The notes under the pieces were generated by a model that had not been told where the DNA came from, did no database searches, and saw only the letters and a list, made by a program, of their open reading frames with translations. Positions 43,701 to 50,933 of a DNA stretch of 64,000 nt are shown one piece after another. Source of the DNA: Thioalkalivibrio sp. ALMg11 (GTDB lineage: Bacteria > Pseudomonadota > Gammaproteobacteria > Ectothiorhodospirales > Ectothiorhodospiraceae). The stretch lies in the NCBI RefSeq assembly GCF_000377905.1, contig NZ_KB898871.1, positions 407,001-471,000 on the forward strand. Direction: 5' to 3'. The position numbers were made by a program, and so were the translations under genes. How positions within the stretch are numbered: the first letter of the stretch is position 1; each line of letters begins with the position of its first letter.

Positions 43701-43933
43701 ACAAGGCGCGACTGCACGAATCGCTCCCGAAATTGGCGAAGGCCATGTGCACGCGGACGAACATGACTGATGTCGTCCTCGATTCGTTCATCGTCTCCGC
43801 GACAACGTTCGATGATCTGCGCACCAAGTACGACGACGGGGGCTGGGATAAGGACAGGTTCGCGTTGGCGCATATCCTGTTTCCGGTACGGGACAACGAC
43901 TACGACTACATCAGACGCATCGTCGAGGGATAG
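40787..43933 (+). CDS. Type III-like restriction subunit (Res): SF2 helicase with C-terminal nuclease domain
   Basis: A 1048-residue ATP-dependent translocase/nuclease. Walker A is MATGSGKT (159-166), motif II is DEGH (262-265), and motif III is SAT (about 290); motif VI is IIQLFGRGVRLRGKD. A long middle region leads to a C-terminal domain with GFYPDFILWI (P940-D941) and VFVEPHGM (E958-P-H960), the layout of a PD-(D/E)xK nuclease but with His where Lys is usual. Cleavage would depend on the site specificity of the upstream methyltransferase, whose stop lies 3 bases before this start. The pair is likely phage or plasmid defence carried as ICE cargo. Confidence 0.84.
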   Translation: MSQGRNAKPEYVKLEQRLVLLTWLNSLFGYESNRHLLADLREAGEGFDASGRSYVCHRLIARGDKVQITTADLARYDDNIREHLGAMNARRSDPITLRYFQHLALLYTEIFLDGYFNYREARLRSLNEFVAKRNLSKNSGEVKDARFSETDLKKLAYWMATGSGKTLIMHINYRQFLRYNNSPLDNIVLITPNEGLSEQHIEEMTASNIPCRRFDLNESGLGISEPDAVRVIEITKLVEEKRGGGQSVPVEAFEGNNLIFVDEGHKGSGGEAWRSFRDALGQTGFTFEYSATFGQALTAARNDKLTEEYGKGIVFDYSYRYFHGDGYGKDFRILNLKEEAVEDKTEMLLLGNLLSFYEQQRVFEEGGEALRPYNLEKPLWVFVGSSVNAVYTENKQKRSDVLTVARFLHHLLENKKGWAVKAIKMLLDGKTGLEGDPDGQDIFAEKFQYLKDAGIDAETAYHELLGKVLHSPTGGGLHLCDLRGSPGELGLKASGGEYFGLIYIGDTSAFKKLVEVDDAGITVEEDAIADSLFEGINEPETSVEILIGAKKFMEGWNSWRVSNMGLLNIGRKEGSEIIQLFGRGVRLRGKDFTLKRSSALDGSHPEHLPVLETLNIFAVRANYMPQFQEHLEKEGVETEGHVELSLPIRTNDDFLRQGLVVPRIPDDRSFADEAAVLLDVDPAIRVRVDMSLKVQTFESGVDGFTAAAVKAGCERAVPDASLNLVDWERVYLELLEYKERKGMRNLAIRPDLPRAIFDKKEPSRLYSVVADDNVVQPVSFAGTALLHEAVLTVLRKYTDKFYRVQQERWDSENMVYKALGIEDSNFQDYIVKVPRGDVTLIGAIQKLIDDADSIYGQDLTRLPTIHFDRHLYQPLLIERGNKVRSDPPGLKASERQFVDDLRAYCRAERDGALAYAEVYLLRNLSRGKGIGFFETRGFYPDFILWIKTAHQQRIVFVEPHGMLRAEAYKHDDKARLHESLPKLAKAMCTRTNMTDVVLDSFIVSATTFDDLRTKYDDGGWDKDRFALAHILFPVRDNDYDYIRRIVEG

Positions 43934-44526
43934 GTGACCGACAGAACACACCGAAGCGTAGCAGATGCTTCCGGATCGTCCGTCACGCCGCTTGCATACG
44001 GTGCCGCCAAGGTGCGCCGTGCCAGCATCGTTGACCCCGAACCGTCCTGGCAGCTTCTGCAGTTTCAGCCCTCGCTGCCCAGGGCGGTGATTCCATGGGC
44101 CTTTCTGAAGCCCGCCGCAGCCCTCGCTGCCAGAGTCCGCTTGCGAGCGGTTTACCCGGCACATCCGGCCACCCTTGCGATCGTCCCTCAGGCCCCTGTA
44201 GGACGCTCAGGAGCCTTTCCCGGGGTCACCGCACCGATTGGGTGCTCGCGCGGTTCCGGCAGCCTGCCACGCTCACGGCTGGTTCGTCCTCGGGGCCCAG
44301 GCGGGATGCGCTTGGTCCTGCCATCAGCGCGGCCGGGGACAGGGCGCCCGCGGTGTGAAGGTCCCCCCCGGGGTTGTCCGACCGCGCCCGGTTCATCCAG
44401 CGCTCCTGGGCCGACGGATCCGGCTCGATGGACGATTCGCTGATCCGTCCAACTCCTGGGGGCTAGCCCTTTCTTCCCTTTCTGGATAAGTCCCTTGCCG
44501 TTCACCTTCCATTCCCTTCCCCTCAT
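43934..44526. other. Interval without a supported gene
   Basis: About 590 GC-rich bases follow the Res stop. Frames on both strands are open but low-complexity (Pro, Arg, Gly, Ser) with no ribosome site or motif. A near-repeat CAGCCCTCGCTGCC occurs twice (about 44070 and 44120). It may be decayed DNA left by transposition. Confidence 0.4.
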
Positions 44527-44798
44527 TTACCATTTCACCGCCAAGTCCGACGCGGAACCTTCACAATACCCACCACGGGGCTTCTCGCGTGCCCTTTCCT
44601 CCAGCTGAGTCACTGCTGCCTTGAAAGCCGGACACCAGTACGTCGCGCACCGTGCCAGGGTAGCCGATTCGCCCCCCACTCACGCGTCGACGCGAACTCT
44701 CCGAGAAGGCCGCGACGGATTAACATCCGGTAGAACCGGTACTGATTTCGGTCAGGGATGACCTTGAGTAGGCGAATCTCAGTCAGCGGCATGGTCAC
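44527..44798 (-). pseudogene. Small WGR-domain protein broken by two frameshifts
   Basis: The frame from ATG 44798 reads EIRLLKVIPDRNQYRFYRM then LLGEFASTREWG, the first half of a WGR domain. It then leaves frame at a run of six C (plus strand, about 44672-44677). In the next frame RIGYPGTVR follows, and in the third FKAAVTQLEERAREKPRGGY to a stop at 44527: the rest of a normal ~90-residue WGR protein. So two single-base insertions separate three pieces. WGR domains bind nucleic acid. Its start overlaps the resolvase gene's 3' end by 20 bases. Confidence 0.75.
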
Positions 44799-45360
44799 GG
44801 AGTGCTGCCCGGCCGCCGGGAAAGTGGCGATAGAGCGTGGCGGGCGAAACGCCCAGCTGCTTCGCGATCGCTCGGACCGATGTATCCGTATGGAGCATCA
44901 GGGTCAGTGCAAGACCTGCCTGCTCTTCGCTGAGCGCGGGAGGACGACCCCCGGTGCGGCCACGCTGGCGCGCTGCATCGAGACCCGCACGGGTCCGCTC
45001 CTGCATGATGGAGCGCTCGAACTCGGCCACTGCGCCAAAGACGTGGAACACGAGCTTGCCGCCGGGTGTCGTGGTGTCGATGGATTCCGTCAGGGACTGG
45101 AACTCGATCCCGCGCTCCTCCAGGTCCCCGACAGTGGTGATGAGCTGCCGCATGGATCGGGCAAGCCTATCCAGTCTCCAGACCACCAGGACGTCGCCCT
45201 GCCGCATGTAGTCCAGGGCCTCGCGAAGCTGCGGGCGATCACGCTGGGCTCCCGATGCGCGGTCCTCGTAGATCCGATCGCACCCGGCCTGCCGCAGAGC
45301 ATCGGTCTGGAGCGATGGGTCTTGGTCACGGGTTGAAACGCGAGCGTACCCGACTTTCAT
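44779..45360 (-). CDS. Serine recombinase (small resolvase/invertase)
   Basis: A 193-residue Tn3-type resolvase. The nucleophile Ser is in GYARVSTRDQDPSLQ; Arg residues follow in VVWRLDRLARSMRQL; the long E helix is VFGAVAEFERSIMQERTRAGLDAAR; the C-terminal helix-turn-helix is SVRAIAKQLGVSPATLYRHFP. It may resolve cointegrates or dimers or be the remnant of a transposon. No transposase gene is nearby. Its upstream 230 bases hold a 14-bp palindrome that may be part of its res site. Confidence 0.9.
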   Translation of the reverse strand: MKVGYARVSTRDQDPSLQTDALRQAGCDRIYEDRASGAQRDRPQLREALDYMRQGDVLVVWRLDRLARSMRQLITTVGDLEERGIEFQSLTESIDTTTPGGKLVFHVFGAVAEFERSIMQERTRAGLDAARQRGRTGGRPPALSEEQAGLALTLMLHTDTSVRAIAKQLGVSPATLYRHFPGGRAALRDHAAD

Positions 45361-45484
45361 AGGCTTGGTCTCTCGAAACTCGTCTCCATGCTAGGTTCTG
45401 CGACAAAGAGTTTCAAGACACAGTTTTGAGATGCTTGACCACAAGCAATGGGGTGGCATCGCTGGATTCGGTCTGACCCTCTCG

Positions 45485-45498
45485 AAAACGATCGTTTT
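45485..45498. promoter_or_regulatory. 14-bp palindrome, possible resolvase res/operator site
   Basis: AAAACGATCGTTTT is a perfect palindrome 125 bases upstream of the resolvase start and 95 before the antitoxin start. Small resolvases bind such AT-ended sites in res. Only one clear copy is visible. Confidence 0.4.
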
Positions 45499-45565
45499 TG
45501 ATACTGGCTGTTCGGTGATCGGCGGGGTGGACGCGGGGCCGGGTACCGCGCTAACTTGATATAAG

Positions 45566-45582
45566 GTAATACCACGTAATAC
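45566..45582 (+). promoter_or_regulatory. Direct repeats GTAATAC upstream of the antitoxin, likely operator
   Basis: GTAATAC occurs at 45566-45572 and 45576-45582, exactly 10 bases apart, between a TATAAG-like -10 (45560-45565) and the antitoxin start at 45593. Ribbon-helix-helix antitoxins bind such in-phase repeats for autoregulation. Confidence 0.5.
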
Positions 45583-45592
45583 GAGGGCCACC

Positions 45593-45865
45593 ATGGCAAC
45601 GTCCCTGAAAATCGATGACGCGTTGAAAGATCGCCTCCAGGATCTCGCCGCCCAACGCCGGAGGTCGCCTCACTGGATCATGCTGGAAGCCATCCGCCAG
45701 TACGTTGACCGCGAGGAAGCCCGCGAGAGTTTCCGGCAGGAAGCCCTGGCGTCCTGGTCGGCTTACCGGGAAACCGGGCAGCACCTGACCGGGCAGGAAG
45801 CCCGCGACTGGTTGAGTACATGGGGCACTGACGTTGAAGGAGCCGCGCCCGAGTGCCACGAGTAA
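45593..45865 (+). CDS. Ribbon-helix-helix antitoxin (ParD/CopG-like)
   Basis: A 90-residue protein. The N-terminal RHH domain is SLKIDDALKDRLQDLAAQRRRSPHWIMLEAIRQYVDREEA, which should dimerise, bind the operator upstream and repress its own operon. The C-terminal part (SFRQEALASWSAYRETGQHLTGQEARDWL) is the usual toxin-wrapping tail. A GAGGG ribosome site precedes it. The toxin gene starts inside its last codons (13-base overlap). It is probably a stabilisation module for the ICE. Confidence 0.85.
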   Translation: MATSLKIDDALKDRLQDLAAQRRRSPHWIMLEAIRQYVDREEARESFRQEALASWSAYRETGQHLTGQEARDWLSTWGTDVEGAAPECHE

Positions 45866-46146
45866 TCGTCACCGCAGGCGCCGCAGAAGGTTTGGAGCGA
45901 TGCAGGCGCGCTCTCGCCACTAAAGCCCCGGATGCCGCCAGGCGCGCGGGCCAGGCGATCGAGCGGCAATTCCTGCTGCTGGAAACGGCCCCCGATATGG
46001 GGCGACCGGATCCTGAAGTCCCCGAACTGCGTGAGTTGGTGATTGCCTTCGGCGACTCCGGATTTGTGGCTCTGTACCGACACGAACCGGCCGACGATGC
46101 CGTGTATGTCCTCGCCTTCCGGCACCAGAAAGAGGCGGGTTACTGA
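45853..46146 (+). CDS. ParE/RelE-superfamily toxin
   Basis: A 97-residue toxin starting with GTG inside the antitoxin gene. It has the fold pattern of ParE/RelE: a helical hairpin (GLERCRRALATKAPDAARRAGQAIERQFLLL), then strands with RPDPEVPELRELVIAFGDSGFVALYRHE and VYVLAFRHQKEAGY. The final FRHQKEAGY is typical of ParE-like toxins. The target, gyrase or ribosome, is not decided by sequence. Coupling to the antitoxin by overlap is normal. Confidence 0.85.
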   Translation: MPRVIVTAGAAEGLERCRRALATKAPDAARRAGQAIERQFLLLETAPDMGRPDPEVPELRELVIAFGDSGFVALYRHEPADDAVYVLAFRHQKEAGY

Positions 46147-46244
46147 ATCCGGAGCCTGAGCATCAACTGCGTGTGCCGCGCTTGCGTCCATGGCTCGGCT
46201 GCGCTAAACGTGTAGTAATAGCCACAAGAAACAATGGGTAGCTT

Positions 46245-46586
46245 ATGGGCCTCCTTCTAACTCTGATCCTTCTATTCCTGGTCGCAGGTGTAGGGACCGC
46301 CGTGCGCCAACATGGCTGGGCGCAGGGTGTACGGCGCTATGGCGCAGGGTTGGCCGGCTTGGGTGCGGGCGCGGCGCAGGCTGTTGGTTTCACCGGTGAT
46401 GCCGATAGCGATACGTCGGGCGGCGATGCACCCGATGGGCCGGTTAGTCAGGATGACTCTGTGACAACGTCAGCGATGCCCGGCGATGCGAAGATCCCGG
46501 GATTCTACACCTACGAGGAGACCAGGGATCTGTGGAGGCATCCGACCAATCTCTGGCACGACTCGATCTTCGAGGAAGACGATTAG
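46245..46586 (+). CDS. Small membrane-anchored ICE protein of unknown function
   Basis: A 113-residue protein opposite in strand to the conjugation operon. Residues 1-20 are a hydrophobic helix (LLLTLILLFLVAGVGTAV), then a basic/Gly-rich stretch, an acidic Asp/Ser/Gly linker (50-80), and an ordered-looking C terminus IPGFYTYEETRDLWRHPTNLWHD. A weak ribosome site precedes ATG 46245. It is convergent with traG. I recognise no family. Confidence 0.5.
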   Translation: MGLLLTLILLFLVAGVGTAVRQHGWAQGVRRYGAGLAGLGAGAAQAVGFTGDADSDTSGGDAPDGPVSQDDSVTTSAMPGDAKIPGFYTYEETRDLWRHPTNLWHDSIFEEDD

Positions 46587-46619
46587 CCTGCTCTATCGCG
46601 GGGCGGCTGCTCTCGGCTC

Positions 46620-46638
46620 CCACGCTTCTGGAGCGTGG
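46620..46638. terminator. Possible hairpin between convergent genes
   Basis: CCACGCT-TCTGG-AGCGTGG forms a perfect 7-bp stem between the 113-residue gene and traG. No T run follows on either strand, so a terminator role is only suggested by position. Confidence 0.35.
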
Positions 46639-46680
46639 TCTGCGCGCAATGGCGGTAGCTGACGCTCTCCTACTTATTGA

Positions 46681-48210
46681 TTAGCGGCGTCGGCTACCTT
46701 CCATAAGTTTGCCACCGGCGGCTGACCCTGCGGCGGATCCCTTATCGGCCATCGATCCGGTGGTCTGGCTGTTCGCGTTCAGGCTGTCTTTCAGCTTAAA
46801 CCCTGCCCATCCCACGATCATGCTGAATATCAGGGGCAGGCCGATGTGCAGCAATCCGACGGCCATGGTGATCATGCTGTCCTTCATGCCCAGGTCTGGT
46901 GACATCAGCGAACCGAACGCCGGACCTATGAAGCCACCTGCGCCGTCCGGATACATCGCGGCCGTCATGTTGTCCTCCAGCCAACGACTGACGGCCCACA
47001 GGTAGCTCCAGAAGGTGATCGTCAGGATTGCCATGGTGGCGACGAACACGGGCCCCCAGGAATACAGAGACACCACGAGCAAGATCGGCAGCAGCATGTA
47101 GATCCCCATCAGGAGAAAGCTCTGTACGATCGGGGCCGCTTCGCGGATCGTGAGCATCAGAGGTCCGTGAGCGAACATTTCCTGTCGCGCGATTCCGAAC
47201 GAAGCCGTCAGGCGGGAGAATAGGCCGGCATTGGTATCGGAGTTGACCAGGCCACTCGTCACATGCGGTGCGCGGACTGCGGACTCCTCGACCAGCCGCC
47301 GGATCATGCGGTCCTCTAGTTCCTCGTCCGGCGTTCCGAACCAGCCGGACATGCTATCCCGAGCGCCCTCCCAAAACGTCGGCTCCATTTCGCCCAGGAT
47401 CTGCTGCCGCAGACCGGGTCCTCCGTTCCCGCTCCACCAGTCCGCGCAGTGCGGGCGTCCGAAATCCGGTTCCGCGCCCTCGTTGTAATCTGGATCGTCG
47501 CGTTCCGGGACGTAGTTGAAGCCGTGTACGGGGCTATCGGCCCTGTAGCGGTCATAGAATCCTTCGGTTTGCAGGTAGACCCGGGAACCGATGAACTCCG
47601 GATCGTCCTGGCCGTGCTGTTCGAGAAGGGCCGAGACGTCCGGCCGGTCTTTCTGGAAGCGGGACCGAGCCGGGACGAAACATTCGTTCATAAAGCGCTG
47701 TACGTTCTGCGCCACCTCCGGATCCGAAATCCGCTGGAGGTCCAGCTCGATTCGGGTCCGCACCATATCCTCGGGGCACCCGATCCCCGCGATCGCCGCG
47801 CCCGTGATCCCCTTCGAGATCGCCATGGTCGCGTACCACCAGACCGGGACCGACGCGTTCGTGAGGTTGAAGGTGTCCGAGTACGTGGTGTCTTCGATGT
47901 CGGAAACATCCGGTATCTGATCGCAGCTGTTATCAAACTCCAGCTCACTGAGCGAGAGGGGCCAGATCGGCTGCGCAGCCAGTACGACGACCGAGAGCGC
48001 CTTTACGATCTCGACCTCCATCATGTGGACGGATTTCCGGCTCCCGGCCTTGGCCTCCTGTCCCGTGTAGTTGTCCACGAAGGCCCGGATCACGATGATC
48101 AGGAAGGGGATGAACGCGATCCCCGAGAACACGAGGATGTCCCACAGGTTCTGAAACTGCATCCAACCGAAAATGGTGGTGAATGCTTCGAGGGGATGCC
48201 CAACGGTCAT
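46681..48210 (-). CDS. traG: TraG-like mating-channel inner-membrane protein
   Basis: A 509-residue protein of the TraG_N family of ICE and F-like systems, acting in mating-pair formation in the inner membrane. An N-terminal helix pair (IFGWMQFQNLWDILVFSGIAFIPFLIIVIRAFV), a long periplasmic region with Cys residues (about 90-320), and four or more C-terminal helices (EAAPIVQSFLLMGIYMLLPILLVV onwards) are visible. It is shorter than F TraG and lacks the long C-terminal exclusion domain, as usual for PFGI-1-type elements. Start 48210 overlaps the upstream gene by 4 bases. It is the last gene of the conjugation operon here. Confidence 0.83.
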   Translation of the reverse strand: MTVGHPLEAFTTIFGWMQFQNLWDILVFSGIAFIPFLIIVIRAFVDNYTGQEAKAGSRKSVHMMEVEIVKALSVVVLAAQPIWPLSLSELEFDNSCDQIPDVSDIEDTTYSDTFNLTNASVPVWWYATMAISKGITGAAIAGIGCPEDMVRTRIELDLQRISDPEVAQNVQRFMNECFVPARSRFQKDRPDVSALLEQHGQDDPEFIGSRVYLQTEGFYDRYRADSPVHGFNYVPERDDPDYNEGAEPDFGRPHCADWWSGNGGPGLRQQILGEMEPTFWEGARDSMSGWFGTPDEELEDRMIRRLVEESAVRAPHVTSGLVNSDTNAGLFSRLTASFGIARQEMFAHGPLMLTIREAAPIVQSFLLMGIYMLLPILLVVSLYSWGPVFVATMAILTITFWSYLWAVSRWLEDNMTAAMYPDGAGGFIGPAFGSLMSPDLGMKDSMITMAVGLLHIGLPLIFSMIVGWAGFKLKDSLNANSQTTGSMADKGSAAGSAAGGKLMEGSRRR

Positions 48211-48545
48211 ACCACTAACTCCACGGCACGGCCCAGCAGGTTCTGTCCCAGCAGGATTTCCAGGATCATGAGCCAGCCCGCGACTCTCCAGCGCGCGTCC
48301 ACCAGACGCCGTTGCGACTCCGGCGGGAGGTGCCCGCCAAGCCAGGTCACCCAGTACCGCCAACCCAGCACGACCGCCGCGATCAGCAGCCAACGCCAAC
48401 CGGCCAGCAGCCATTCAGCCCGATCCAGTCGGGCGCGTACCACCTCCGCCCCTTCGATCATGTTCCACGCGAGGCCCGCCACGATGACGACCGCAAAGGC
48501 CGCGATGACCCCGATCAGGAGGTGGCGCGGGATTCGCGAGATCAT
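48207..48545 (-). CDS. Small membrane protein of the conjugation operon
   Basis: A 112-residue protein with two or three hydrophobic helices (HLLIGVIAAFAVVIVAGLAW; WLLIAAVVLGWRYWVTWLGG; VAGWLMILEILLG). It overlaps both neighbours by 4 bases. Relatives sit between the TIGR03755-like gene and traG in similar ICEs, but I know no function. Confidence 0.7.
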   Translation of the reverse strand: MISRIPRHLLIGVIAAFAVVIVAGLAWNMIEGAEVVRARLDRAEWLLAGWRWLLIAAVVLGWRYWVTWLGGHLPPESQRRLVDARWRVAGWLMILEILLGQNLLGRAVELVV

Positions 48546-49885
48546 GGCCGTGGCACCACGCCGCCACGCATCGGAGCGGTCTCAAGCGGGTGAGGCGATG
48601 GCGTACCCTGGGACGAGCGGGTGCGGCGCTGCGCTTCACGCAGGATCGACCCGGCCGTATTCGACACCACGGCCTGACGCGCCTCGATCTCCATCATCAG
48701 CGTGTCGATCTCGGCGGTGATCTCCTCGACGCCGTCCCGGATGTCTTCGCGGGCGACGCCGGCCGCGTCGATCTCCGGTGCCTTCCGCCCGCTCAGCAGC
48801 ATGCGACGGGTCAGAAGGGCCTGCTCCATCGTGCGCGCGGTCGCGACTTCCTGTGCCAGCCGTCCCGCCGCCACCATCCGGTCGGATTCCGGGAGTTCAC
48901 GCAGTGCCTCGATCAGGCCGCGCGACACACCCACGCCGGGGGCCGAGACGTCGCGCAGATTGCTCCGTGTCGGATTGGTCGCTCCCGAGACGAGCTGCAT
49001 CAGGTCTTCGCGGACCTGCTGGTTGGTTTCTTCGAGGATGGGCAGGAGGCCCACGCCGGGGGTGGTCTCGCTCTCGCAGCCCTGGCAGGTGCGGATGTGC
49101 TTGTCCCCGAGCACCCGGGTTGCCCATTCCTGTGCCTCCTGTGGGCTGCTCCAGGTCCGCGCGAGGAGGGGCGTATCACCGCCTCCTGCATAGGGTGTTC
49201 CGGCGTTCGGGGGCCGGTCCAGGGTGATGTTGTAGCCCGCCTTGACGGTATCGCTGATCACGTCAATCGGCTCCTGCCCCTGTCCGCCCCGGCGGCCCCC
49301 GATCCATTCGGCCCCATCGTTCCCGGCGTTCTGATCAATCTCCTCCTGGACCTGCACGATGTCGCCCCCGGAGCCCATGGCCGCGCGCCAGTCATCGCCC
49401 TTCGAGAGCGTGACCCACTCCTGATAGGGGTTGCGGCCGTCGGCGATGGCGGCCTCCATTTCCTCGCAGCTCTGCGTGGCGAGTGACAGCTCTGCCTCGG
49501 CGCGCAGCAGGTTGTTCTGGAACAGGTCGTACAGACCCGGATTGGACCGCTGGAGCACCATGGCCGGCAGGGAGGCGATCGCATTCGTGGCGGCCTGGAC
49601 CATCTGATCGACCATGTCTTCCATGCCCTGAGCGACTTCGTTCAGGGTGTTCTCGATGCTCAGCAGGGGATCGAAGCTGCCACAGCTATACCCCGCACTG
49701 GCCTCCGCGCCGAAGGCCAGCCGGGTCGTGGTGACATTGGGATTCGGGGCATTGGAAATGGGCTCGGCACCGCCCACTTCGTAGTACCAGAACCCGTCTT
49801 CGGACGGCACGAGGGCATGGCCGGCGGTAGGTCCCCAAAGCGCCGCGCAGGCTGTAGCAGCGATCAGTGTTTTCCGCATCCGCAT
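48542..49885 (-). CDS. Conjugal transfer protein, TIGR03755-like (TraH-like)
   Basis: A 447-residue exported protein. Residues 1-24 are a signal peptide (LIAATACAALWGPTAGHA); then LVPSEDGFWYYEVGGAEPISNAPNP, a feature of this ICE family, and a pair of Cys regions (YSCGSFDPL; TCQGCESETTPG) that may form disulfides. The C-terminal third is helical. It is thought to work in the periplasm in pilus assembly. Start 49885 has AGGAGA upstream at good spacing; the upstream gene ends 10 bases before. Confidence 0.8.
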   Translation of the reverse strand: MRMRKTLIAATACAALWGPTAGHALVPSEDGFWYYEVGGAEPISNAPNPNVTTTRLAFGAEASAGYSCGSFDPLLSIENTLNEVAQGMEDMVDQMVQAATNAIASLPAMVLQRSNPGLYDLFQNNLLRAEAELSLATQSCEEMEAAIADGRNPYQEWVTLSKGDDWRAAMGSGGDIVQVQEEIDQNAGNDGAEWIGGRRGGQGQEPIDVISDTVKAGYNITLDRPPNAGTPYAGGGDTPLLARTWSSPQEAQEWATRVLGDKHIRTCQGCESETTPGVGLLPILEETNQQVREDLMQLVSGATNPTRSNLRDVSAPGVGVSRGLIEALRELPESDRMVAAGRLAQEVATARTMEQALLTRRMLLSGRKAPEIDAAGVAREDIRDGVEEITAEIDTLMMEIEARQAVVSNTAGSILREAQRRTRSSQGTPSPHPLETAPMRGGVVPRP

Positions 49886-49895
49886 GATCCGTCTC

Positions 49896-50933
49896 CTAGA
49901 ACGTGACAGAGCCGAGGTAGACCTGGCCCCCGATTTCGCAGCAGTTGTAGGGACGCCATAGGGTCCACACGTAGTTGCCCTTGAGGTTGGTCTTGTCACT
50001 GGACCAGCCCTCCTTGTCCTCGGTGTCATCCTCCCCGAACACCTCGCAGGCGTTGGTGTCCGTGGGCATGTGCATCTGGAACGTGCCGGTCTCTTCGTCC
50101 CGCTCCACCAGTTCGGGGGGAAGCCACACGCGGTAACCGTCCTCATGCACCACGTCGTCGCCCGGGAGCTGCTCGTAGACATGCCCCGACTGGTCTTCCC
50201 GAGTGGTAATGTCGCCCGCCCGCTGCGCGACGATCGCGGCCGCCTTGGCATCCTCCGGCTGGGAGACATAACCCGACCGGGGGTACACCGCACCCCAGGT
50301 GTAGTCGTCCCACTCTCCGATCTCCCGTTCACCCTCCTGGAGGGATTCGAGGTAGAACATTTCGGGCACCGCGTAGCGCCAGGCGAGTACGCTGGTCGCG
50401 GACTGGTAGTAGGGGTGGAAGGCTTCGGCCGTGGCCGCGCCCGGACAAATGTACGGGACGTCGATGTACTCCAGGATCTCCATGAAGGGGTGCCCGACTA
50501 CATCCGCTTCCTTGAATCGAAGCTGACGGGCATCGCGGGAATGGCGCCCCTCCAGCGTGTTTCCGCCTCCGACAAAAGCATCGAACGACAGGATCGATTC
50601 GGCGGCGGATTCCTGTGCGGACCCCAGCGCTCCCCGGATTTCCGCCCACGGGTTTTCGCCGGTGTTCTGGTAGGCCGAAATGACGGCGTCCGGGACGTAG
50701 TGCCGGATCCGTTCGGTGGTGACCACGCTGCACCCGGTAATGGTGCAGCGCAGCCACAGACAGACCCCGATGATCTCCCAATTCAGGCAGGACGAGAGGG
50801 CGCTGCTCGTCTGTGAAGTGATCTCGGAGGTACTAATGGTGTCCGGATCCTCGGCCTTCGCGGGGCTGCCCACCAGCAGGCAGAGCGCGGCCACGATTCC
50901 GGCGCCGGTGCTGCGCATGGACCCCCGGATCAT
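49896..50933 (-). CDS. Conjugal transfer protein, TraU/TIGR03756-like
   Basis: A 345-residue periplasmic protein: signal peptide (about 1-27, GIVAALCLLVGSPAKA), then a Cys-rich domain with SSCLNWEIIGVCLWLRCTITGCSV, a clear TraU trait, and late NCCEIGGQVYLGS. TraU-like proteins are needed for DNA transfer. Start 50933 forms an ATGA overlap with the gene upstream; a Met five codons later is also possible. Confidence 0.82.
   Translation of the reverse strand: MIRGSMRSTGAGIVAALCLLVGSPAKAEDPDTISTSEITSQTSSALSSCLNWEIIGVCLWLRCTITGCSVVTTERIRHYVPDAVISAYQNTGENPWAEIRGALGSAQESAAESILSFDAFVGGGNTLEGRHSRDARQLRFKEADVVGHPFMEILEYIDVPYICPGAATAEAFHPYYQSATSVLAWRYAVPEMFYLESLQEGEREIGEWDDYTWGAVYPRSGYVSQPEDAKAAAIVAQRAGDITTREDQSGHVYEQLPGDDVVHEDGYRVWLPPELVERDEETGTFQMHMPTDTNACEVFGEDDTEDKEGWSSDKTNLKGNYVWTLWRPYNCCEIGGQVYLGSVTF

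Noticed and set aside
43934-44443. Plus-strand 169-codon frame after the Res gene
   Set aside because: It begins with GTG right at the Res stop but is Pro/Arg/Ser-rich without motif or membrane segment; I treat it as noncoding.
44188-44526. Minus-strand 112-codon frame
   Set aside because: Low-complexity Gly/Pro/Arg/Glu text, no ribosome site and no family; it abuts the broken WGR gene but I cannot support it.
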